NCBI GenBank assembly: GCA_964545855.1
Contig: CAZJHD010000095.1
Location: 1 to 11,373, forward strand
DNA from: CAZJHD01 sp964545855
GTDB lineage: Bacteria > Planctomycetota > UBA1135 > JACQFD01
DNA length: 11,373 nt
Direction: 5' to 3'
Shown here piece by piece: positions 5,610 through 11,373 of the stretch. Under the pieces are notes generated by a model, which saw only the letters and a program-made list of their open reading frames with translations, did no database searches and had not been told where the DNA came from. The position numbers were made by a program, and so were the translations under genes. Position 1 is the stretch's first letter. Each line of letters starts with the position of its first letter.

Positions 5610-8600
5610 ATGGCGCTCGTCGGCGACCTCGGCAGCGTCGATCTGGCTCAAGTCTTCCAGGTTCTCACGCAGAGCCAGAAGGACGGGGTCCTCGACGTCT
5701 TCGGAGGAGATCAGCATCGCGGGGTCCGGGTCCGCCGGGGCGCGATCACGCTCCAGTTCGACCGCGACTCCTACGAGGAGAGGACGTTCGAGGGGCTCCA
5801 GCGGATGGATCGGATCCCTCCGGAGAAGCTGCAGCTCGCGTCGGCGAACCGGCACGGCACGAACGACTCGCTGCTCGACGTGCTCGTGAAGATGCAGGTG
5901 ATCACGCGGGCGGAGGTGACGAGCTCCTTCCGCGAGCGCATGGCGGAGGAGCTCTACGAGCTCTTCTCCTGGAGCGATGCTCGGTTCGAGTTCCACGAGG
6001 GCGCGCGGCGTCTCGAGGGCGTCTCCGGCGACACGGACGAGGATCTCTTCTTCCCCTCCGACGGCGTGGTCATGGAGGCGGCGCGACGGCTCGACGAGTG
6101 GGGCCGCATCCGCGAGCGGGTTCCCGACGAGGGCGAGGTCTATCGGCCGATCGTCGAGGGCATCGCTCCGGAGGACGACCTGCAGGCGGCCGTCTTCTCG
6201 TCGATCGACGGCGCACGCAGCGTCGCCGAGGTGACGCGCCGGCTCGGGCGGAGCTCCTTCGAGGTGAGCAAGGTGGTGGCGCGCCTCGTCGACCTCGCCG
6301 CCATCGCGCCGGTCCCGCCCATCGACTACCCGGCCCACGGCGCCGCCGCTCTCGCGGCGAACCGTCCGCGCGACGCGGCGAACCTCTTCGACCGCGCGGC
6401 GGCGGCCCACGCGGGCTTGCCGCACTCGCTCCGCGACGCCGGTCGCGCCTGGGAGGCGGCGCGGGAGCCCGCGACCGCCGCGGCGCGCTTCGTCGCCCAT
6501 GGCGACGCGCTCCTCGAGACGGGGAGCTCGCGCGAGGCGCTCGCCGCCTACCGTCACGCGCACGCGCTCGTGCCGACGGACCTCGAGGCCTGGAAGAGGA
6601 CCGTGTTCCTCTCCCTGGAGCACGACCCCGTCGGGCCCGGGAACGGGGACACGTCGGAAGCGCGCACCGACGCCCACGCCCTCGTCGCGGTCCTCCAGGA
6701 GATCGGCCAGAGCACTCTCGGGATCGAGGTTCTGGAGCGCGTGCTCACGCGCCATCCGGCCGACGTCGTCGCGAAGCGCGCCCTCGTCCCGCTCGTGGAG
6801 CGCGAAGGGAGCCAGGATCGCCTCTGCGAGCTGCTGGAGTCGATCGGCACCGCGCTCGCCGCGAGCGGAGACTCCGTGGGCGCCGCCTCGGCCCTGCAGC
6901 GCGTCCTGCGGCTGCAGCCGGGGCGCCGCGACCTCTCCGCGAGGATCCGCGATCTCTATCGCAAGGACGAGAAGCGCCGCGCTCTGAAGCGCGCCATGAC
7001 GGTGGCCTTCATCAGCTCCGTCCTCGCGGGAGGCGTCCTGCTCCTCGCCTTCGCGCGCGAGCAGAAGGCGCGTGCCGACCTCGGCGCCATCGATCTCGAG
7101 GGAGCCATCCAGCGCGAGGAGTTCGAGACCGCTCGGAGCCTCCTGCAGGAGTTCCGCGAGACCAACCCCTTCACCTTCGCCGGCGTCCGTGCGGGCGAGG
7201 AGCTGGTGCGCATCGAAGTCCTCGCCACGGCGGCGGCGGCGCGACGCGCCGACGTCGCCGCGCGCGATCGCGCGCTCCGCGACCGGCGCGCCTCCGACGC
7301 CGTCGATCTCGCACGCAAGGCCGATGGGAGCGCGCGCGAGGGGCGTCTCGTGGAGGCGCTCGAGAGCCTCCAGAAGGCGCTGGCCGTGGCGCCGAACGAC
7401 TGGAGCGAGGCCGCGGCGACGAAGAAGAACGCGACCGACCTCGAGAGCTACCTCTCCGGCGCCCGCGCTCTCGGCCAGCGCTACGCCGAGGAGCTCGGCC
7501 GCGAGGACCTCTCCGCGGCCCGGGCGACGGCGCGCGAGCTGCTCTCCCGCTTCGGGCTCTCGGAGACGGCCCGGACCGTCACGCTGCCGTTCCTCGTGCG
7601 ATCCGATCCCGCGGGCGCGCTCATCGAGCTCGACGGCGAGATTCGCGGAACGACGCCGGCCGTCGTCCATCTCGGAACCCAGGCGAAGGAGCACGAGATC
7701 CACCTCACGCTCGCGGGCTTCTCGCCGGCGAGCGCGCGCCTCGACATCGGCAGCGAGAAGCCGATCGAGCTCCATCTGGGCCGAGCGCCGGAGGAGTCCT
7801 CGACGCTCCCGGCGGCAGCGAGCGGCCCCGTGGCCGTCGCGGGCGAGATGGCGATCGTCCCGCTCGTGGGCGGCAGGCTCGCCGCGTTTCTGGACGGCGA
7901 CGAGCCGAGGTGGACGGCGACGTTCCCGACCCAGGGCGAGTTCCGCTTCGTCGCGGTGTTCGACGAGGCCCGACTGCTCGCCGTCGCGAGCGACGGATTC
8001 CTCGCCTGCGTCGACGTCGAAACCGGACAGCTCCTCTGGAGCCTGCGCACGCCGGAGCGCGTCCCGGTGGCTCCCGTGGCCAGCCAGGAGGGGTTCCTCG
8101 TGGCGACCGAGGACGGTCGCGTGCGGCTCCTGGAGCCCGCGGCCGGCAGCGTCCTGCGCGAGTGGCGCAGCGGCCCGCGTCCGTCGGGACCGATCGCGCT
8201 CTTCGGCGCGACGCTCGCGATCGGCGGCACCGACGGCAGCGTGCGCCTCCTCGACGCGTCGAATCCGCGGCTCGAGGAGCGTTCCTTCGCCATCGGCGTG
8301 CCCGTGGCGGGCCTCGCCTTCTCCGACCCCATTCTCCTCGCGACGGGCGACGACGGACGCGCCGTCGGCTACGACCCGGCGAAGAGCGCCGAGGTCTTCC
8401 GGACATCCGGGGCCCGTGTCGCGCGCCCGCTCCCGATCGTCGCCGACGGCCGATTCCTGTTCGACCGCTCGGGACGGCTCTGCGCCGTCGAACCGGCGAC
8501 GGGGCGCGTGCTCGCGACCTCGACGCTCGGCTCCGAGCCGCAGGGGTCTCCCCTCGTGGCCGGCGATCGCGTGTTCGTGACGCTGCGCGATGGCGCCGTG

Positions 8601-8819
8601 CTCGCCCTGCGTCGCGACGATCTCTCGACGGTGTGGCGCTGGCCGGGCACCGGCGCGCCCATGACCCTCGCCGCCGACCGCGAGGAACTCTTCGCGCTCG
8701 GCGACGGGAAGCTCCTGCGTTTCCGCATCCGCGTGGGCGGAGGCAATCCCTCGGCGCCCGCGCCGGGCGCGCCTCCCCGGAGCCCGCTCGCTCCGCCGAC
8801 GCGCGACGGCTGGCGATGA
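5610..8819 (+). CDS. DUF4388 / PEGA / PQQ-like beta-propeller single-pass membrane protein
   Basis: The 1069-residue product has no recognised gene name. Residues about 1-230 look like a DUF4388 (PATAN-type) module: GDLGSVDLAQVFQVLTQSQKDGVLDV, a basic strand RGVRVRRGAITL, then a helical region with LVKMQVITRAEV and EELYELFSW, and a second winged-helix-like part around 181-232. Residues 240-450 are Ala-rich helical repeats of TPR type. One hydrophobic segment (about 464-481), preceded by RRALKR, predicts an N-terminus inside and a C-terminus outside. A further helical region (485-655) leads to a PEGA domain (about 659-723, with SDPAGALIELDGEIRGTTP). A PQQ/BamB-like beta-propeller (about 735-1045) follows, with repeats such as GFLACVDVETGQLLW and GRVRLLEPAAG. 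There is no signal peptide. AGGAG precedes the ATG by four bases. It opens a plus-strand cluster with Roadblock and MglA genes; I infer a sensor or scaffold linking that GTPase module to the envelope. Domain calls are by eye. Confidence 0.85.
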   Translation: MALVGDLGSVDLAQVFQVLTQSQKDGVLDVFGGDQHRGVRVRRGAITLQFDRDSYEERTFEGLQRMDRIPPEKLQLASANRHGTNDSLLDVLVKMQVITRAEVTSSFRERMAEELYELFSWSDARFEFHEGARRLEGVSGDTDEDLFFPSDGVVMEAARRLDEWGRIRERVPDEGEVYRPIVEGIAPEDDLQAAVFSSIDGARSVAEVTRRLGRSSFEVSKVVARLVDLAAIAPVPPIDYPAHGAAALAANRPRDAANLFDRAAAAHAGLPHSLRDAGRAWEAAREPATAAARFVAHGDALLETGSSREALAAYRHAHALVPTDLEAWKRTVFLSLEHDPVGPGNGDTSEARTDAHALVAVLQEIGQSTLGIEVLERVLTRHPADVVAKRALVPLVEREGSQDRLCELLESIGTALAASGDSVGAASALQRVLRLQPGRRDLSARIRDLYRKDEKRRALKRAMTVAFISSVLAGGVLLLAFAREQKARADLGAIDLEGAIQREEFETARSLLQEFRETNPFTFAGVRAGEELVRIEVLATAAAARRADVAARDRALRDRRASDAVDLARKADGSAREGRLVEALESLQKALAVAPNDWSEAAATKKNATDLESYLSGARALGQRYAEELGREDLSAARATARELLSRFGLSETARTVTLPFLVRSDPAGALIELDGEIRGTTPAVVHLGTQAKEHEIHLTLAGFSPASARLDIGSEKPIELHLGRAPEESSTLPAAASGPVAVAGEMAIVPLVGGRLAAFLDGDEPRWTATFPTQGEFRFVAVFDEARLLAVASDGFLACVDVETGQLLWSLRTPERVPVAPVASQEGFLVATEDGRVRLLEPAAGSVLREWRSGPRPSGPIALFGATLAIGGTDGSVRLLDASNPRLEERSFAIGVPVAGLAFSDPILLATGDDGRAVGYDPAKSAEVFRTSGARVARPLPIVADGRFLFDRSGRLCAVEPATGRVLATSTLGSEPQGSPLVAGDRVFVTLRDGAVLALRRDDLSTVWRWPGTGAPMTLAADREELFALGDGKLLRFRIRVGGGNPSAPAPGAPPRSPLAPPTRDGWR

Positions 8820-8895
8820 GCCGCCCCGTCACCCGCGCGAAGACTCTGCACTCTCAAGCTCGGCCCCGCCGGAGGCCGAAGAAACCCCCGACTTC

Positions 8896-8900
8896 GGAGG
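8896..8900 (+). promoter_or_regulatory. Ribosome binding site supporting a GTG start
   Basis: GGAGG stands four bases before the GTG at 8905. The spacing is short but the match is full, and no ATG in the frame is as well placed; the next one, at 8950, would remove the conserved-looking MGLLKRW N-terminus. Confidence 0.55.
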
Positions 8901-8904
8901 TCGC

Positions 8905-10071
8905 GTGGGGCTCCTCAAGCGCTGGATTTCGAACCGATCCCTCAACCGCATGCGCGAGCGCGTGCAGGCGGCGCCGTCGATCGCCAACTACGCCGACCTC
9001 GCGCGAGCCTTCGCGACGGGTGGCGACCTGGACGAGGCGGAGCGGATCCTCGAGGAAGGTCTCGACCTGTTCCCTCGAACGTCGGAGCTGGAGCGGCTCC
9101 GGCGACTCGTGAAGTCGCAGCAGCTCTCCGACCGCACGCGCGAGGTGCGACGGAGGCTCGAGTTCCATCCGACGCCCGCGCTGTTCCACGAACTCGTGGA
9201 GCTGCAGCTCCAGTGCAACGACCCCGCCGCGGCGGAGGTGACCGTTGCCGACTGGCGGCGCCTGTTCCCGGCCGACGCGGGTGTCGAGCTGGCCTCCATC
9301 AAGATCGCCCTTCGGCGCTTCTACTCCGAGCGAGCAGCCGCCGACGGACGCGCGGCCTACGCCGGCCTGGAGCGGCTCCTGCAGCGCGACCCGGGTCACG
9401 CGCGCGCGCTCCGACTCCTCGCCGAGCTCTGCTCGCGCATCGGGGCGCTCTCCCAGGCGGCCGACGCCCTGACGCGCCTCTCGCAGATCGTGCCCGACGA
9501 TCCCGGAGTCGCGCGCTGGCGCGAGACGATCGAGATGGGGCTCGCGAAGAACGACCGGGCGCGCGTCGACCTGTCGCGCGCGCTCCGCGACGTCGAGGAG
9601 ACGGGCCAGTTCCCGGATCCGGTGGCGCCCGACGACGACCCGGAGAAGATCGCCGAGAAGAAGCGCCGCGCGGCGCCGCGCGCGCTCGACGCGGCCCGGC
9701 CCGCCTTCGCGCGCCTCGCCAAGTGCGATGGCGTGCGGCTCGTCGTCCTCGTCCGCGGCAGCGCGGCCCTCGTGCGCGGAGCCCGCCCGGGCACGGCCGA
9801 GGCCATCGCCCGCGCGGCGCGCGCCATCTCCGTCTCGGCGAAGCGAACGACGCGAAGGCTCGGCCTCGGAGCCTTCGTCGAGGTGGTCGCCGAGACCGAC
9901 GACGGCGTGCTCGTGCTGCGCGGAGCCGACTCCGCGAGCGCTTCGGCCGTCGTCGACCGCTTCTCCCGCCTCGGCTCCGTGCGCGGCGCCGTCGCCGACC
10001 TCGCGGCCGCGCCTCCGGTCATGGCCGCCGACGTCTCCGAGGGAACCGGAGGAGAGCTCGTCCATGCGTGA
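8905..10071 (+). CDS. TPR-repeat protein with a C-terminal Roadblock/LC7-like domain
   Basis: The 388-residue product is predicted cytoplasmic, with no signal peptide or membrane segment. Residues about 25-215 form paired helices of TPR type: IANYADLARAFATGGDLDEAERILEEGLDLFP, then PALFHELVELQLQCNDPAAAEVTVADW, then a third unit around HARALRLLAELCSRIGALSQAADAL. A charged linker (216-260) leads to a C-terminal region (about 263-366) with the pattern of a Roadblock/LC7 domain: a helix FARLAKCDGVRL, strands VVLVRGSAALVRG, a long helix AEAIARAARAISVSAKRTTRRLG, strands AFVEVVAETDDGVLVLRG and a last helix. The gene lies 85 bp after the propeller gene and overlaps the next Roadblock gene by 8 bp. I infer an adaptor that joins Roadblock or GTPase partners. 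The Roadblock call rests on pattern only and is less certain than the TPR call. Confidence 0.8.
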   Translation: MGLLKRWISNRSLNRMRERVQAAPSIANYADLARAFATGGDLDEAERILEEGLDLFPRTSELERLRRLVKSQQLSDRTREVRRRLEFHPTPALFHELVELQLQCNDPAAAEVTVADWRRLFPADAGVELASIKIALRRFYSERAAADGRAAYAGLERLLQRDPGHARALRLLAELCSRIGALSQAADALTRLSQIVPDDPGVARWRETIEMGLAKNDRARVDLSRALRDVEETGQFPDPVAPDDDPEKIAEKKRRAAPRALDAARPAFARLAKCDGVRLVVLVRGSAALVRGARPGTAEAIARAARAISVSAKRTTRRLGLGAFVEVVAETDDGVLVLRGADSASASAVVDRFSRLGSVRGAVADLAAAPPVMAADVSEGTGGELVHA

Positions 10072-10483
10072 GATCCTCCGCGAGCTGAACACGACGCCGG
10101 GCGTCCACGGATCGGCGGTCGTCATGTCCGACGGTGTCATCGTCGCGGCGGAGCTCGCGTCGGGCACCGATGGTGAGCCCTTCGCCGCGCTCGCCTCGTC
10201 GCTGCTCGCCAACGTCGCGAAGAGCGTCCCGAAGCTCGAGCTGGGGAACCTCCGGCGCGTGCTCGTCACGGCGAGCCGAGGCGCCTTCAGCCTCACCGAT
10301 CTCGGCGGCGCGTACCTGGTCGCCGAGCTCGAGCGGGACATCGAGCCGAGCGTCGTCGATCTGGAGATCGAGAGCGCGGCGAGCCGGCTGCGCCGGTCCA
10401 TGCGTCCGAAGAGCGAGATCCGCGTCGCGGCGGCGCTCCCGTCGGCGGCTCCCGAGTCCGTGAACGCCGACGCCCCTCGCTAG
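10064..10483 (+). CDS. Roadblock/LC7-domain protein, MglB-like GTPase regulator
   Basis: The product has 139 residues. The fold pattern is that of Roadblock/LC7: an N-terminal helix MREILRELNTTPGVHG, strand SAVVMSDGVIVAAE, a helix FAALASSLLANVAKSVPKL, strands RRVLVTASRGAFSLTDLGGAYLVAEL and a C-terminal helix VVDLEIESAASRLRRSM, then a short polar tail. MglB of Myxococcus, the best known member, is a dimer that acts as GTPase-activating protein for MglA. The ATG at 10064 overlaps the upstream stop (ATGCGTGA) and follows GGAGGAG by nine bases, so translation is likely coupled. An MglA-type gene follows 50 bp later, the usual pairing. I leave the symbol blank because orthology to mglB, as against another Roadblock paralogue, cannot be shown here. 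Confidence 0.85.
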   Translation: MREILRELNTTPGVHGSAVVMSDGVIVAAELASGTDGEPFAALASSLLANVAKSVPKLELGNLRRVLVTASRGAFSLTDLGGAYLVAELERDIEPSVVDLEIESAASRLRRSMRPKSEIRVAAALPSAAPESVNADAPR

Positions 10484-10533
10484 TACACCCACCGAATCCA
10501 CGCCAGAGAACGAGACGGAGCGCGCGATCAACG

Positions 10534-11373
10534 ATGGTTCAGATCAACTTCGCGATGAAGGAGGTGAACTGCAAGGTCGTCTACTACGGCCCCGGCATGT
10601 CGGGGAAGACGACCAACCTCGAGATCGTGCACAAGAAGGCGCCGGAGCAGCATCGAGGAGACCTCACCTCCATCAGCACCGATGGCGACCGCACGCTCTT
10701 CTTCGACTTCATGCCGCTCGATCTCGGAACGATCGCGGGCATGCGGACCAAGTTCCAGCTCTACACCGTTCCCGGTCAGGTCTACTACAACTCGACGCGG
10801 AAGCTCGTCCTCCAGGGAGTGGACGGCGTCGTGTTCGTCGCCGACTCCGATCCCGCGAAGATGAAGGAGAACCTGGAGTCGCTCGCGAACCTCGAGGAGA
10901 ACCTCCGCGAGTACGACAAGGACCTGCGCACGCTCGCGCACGTCTTCCAGTGGAACAAGCGCGACCTGCCGGGCGCGCTCTCCGTCGCGGAGCTGAACGC
11001 GCAGATGAACCGCTACGGCGCGCCGCACTACGAGGCGGTCGCGCGCACGGGCGAGGGAGTCTTCCCGACGCTGAAGGCTCTCGCGGCGACGGTGCTCGAG
11101 AGTCTGAACAAGCGCGATACGGCCGCGGTCACGGCGCCCGCTTCGAGCGCACCGCGCGCCGCGGCGCCCGCGGCGGCGCTGCCGGTGACGGCGGCCCAGG
11201 CCCCCATGGCGCTGAACCAGGCGACGCCCGTGGCCGTGGGCGCCCATTCGGGCCACGGCGCGCCCTCCATGGCGAAGGCCGAAGCGGCCCCGTCGGCGTT
11301 CCTCCATGGCGCGGCCTTCCCGCCCGGCGCCTCCGCCGGCGCGGCTCCCGCGCCATCGGCAACGCGGCCCGCG
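10534..11373 (+). CDS. mglA: MglA-type Ras-like small GTPase with Ala/Pro-rich C-terminal extension (3' end outside the window)
   Basis: Residues 1-195 align by eye and without gaps in the key region with Myxococcus MglA, a cytoplasmic polarity GTPase. Features are the P-loop GPGMSGKTT (19-27), STDGDRTLFFDF (48-59) with R53 and T54, the family-specific TVPGQ (78-82) with Q82 in switch II, and the base-recognition motif NKRD (141-144). T78, R53 and Q82 are the residues that set MglA apart from ordinary Ras proteins. From about residue 196 the frame continues as an Ala/Pro/Ser/Thr-rich low-complexity tail of at least 85 residues, which Myxococcus MglA (195 residues) lacks. There is no stop before the window ends, so the full length is unknown. 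The start MVQINFAMKEVNCKVVYYG matches the family; the Shine-Dalgarno sequence is weak. Upstream neighbours are two Roadblock-type proteins, candidate regulators. Confidence 0.93.
   Translation, partial: MVQINFAMKEVNCKVVYYGPGMSGKTTNLEIVHKKAPEQHRGDLTSISTDGDRTLFFDFMPLDLGTIAGMRTKFQLYTVPGQVYYNSTRKLVLQGVDGVVFVADSDPAKMKENLESLANLEENLREYDKDLRTLAHVFQWNKRDLPGALSVAELNAQMNRYGAPHYEAVARTGEGVFPTLKALAATVLESLNKRDTAAVTAPASSAPRAAAPAAALPVTAAQAPMALNQATPVAVGAHSGHGAPSMAKAEAAPSAFLHGAAFPPGASAGAAPAPSATRPA

Noticed and set aside
5538..7775. Open minus-strand frame of 745 codons opposite the propeller gene
   Set aside because: Low-complexity Arg/Glu/Ala/Leu composition and no domain sense; a typical mirror of a GC-rich coding strand.
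8820..8904. Terminator between the propeller and TPR genes
   Set aside because: Only a 6-bp stem (8860-8865 with 8874-8879) without a T-run; the genes look co-transcribed.
6098..9112. Open plus-strand frame of 1004 codons across the propeller and TPR genes
   Set aside because: Arg/Ala/Gly/Pro-rich shadow in another frame. The ATG at 8816 overlapping the 8817-8819 stop is also rejected, because the reading from there stays shadow-like and has no Shine-Dalgarno support.

Overview
The window is GC-rich bacterial DNA, almost fully coding, and carries two unrelated functional blocks. The codon use, a split P-protein glycine cleavage operon, a glycine riboswitch and a Ras-like MglA GTPase cassette suggest a high-GC Gram-negative lineage such as Myxococcota, Planctomycetota or a related deep branch. 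The sequence alone does not let me choose between these.

Left block (1-5530), C2/C1 metabolism. The window opens in the 3' end of a plus-strand isocitrate lyase gene (aceA, glyoxylate shunt). Converging on it from the minus strand is a complete glycine cleavage operon, transcribed gcvT (4086-5201), gcvH (3620-4012), gcvPA (2227-3573), gcvPB (716-2230). It supplies the T, H and both P-protein subunits; the L-protein is not in the window. The operon has a readable 5' control region on the minus strand: a candidate promoter (5501-5530), a single-aptamer glycine riboswitch (5361-5478) and an 11-bp intrinsic terminator with a T-rich tail (5287-5336), all ahead of the gcvT start. The 294-bp gap between the converging aceA and gcvPB stops (422-715) holds an array of at least five hairpins. 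All share one 7-nt loop (GCTGCTT, plus strand), but their stems differ in sequence and each is fully complementary.

Right block (5610 to the window end), an envelope-linked small-GTPase cassette, all on the plus strand and tightly packed. It encodes: a 1069-aa single-pass membrane protein (DUF4388/PATAN-like N-terminus, helical repeats, one membrane segment, PEGA domain, PQQ/BamB-like beta-propeller); a 388-aa TPR protein ending in a degenerate Roadblock/LC7-like domain; a 139-aa stand-alone Roadblock/LC7 protein (MglB type) overlapping it by 8 bp; and an MglA-type Ras-like GTPase with an Ala/Pro-rich C-terminal extension that runs off the window. My inference is that the four act together: the GTPase is the switch, the two Roadblock proteins are regulators or scaffolds, and the membrane protein couples the cytoplasmic side to an extracytoplasmic propeller. 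This four-gene arrangement is the best candidate here for an undescribed system. The hairpin array is the best candidate for an undescribed nucleic-acid element.
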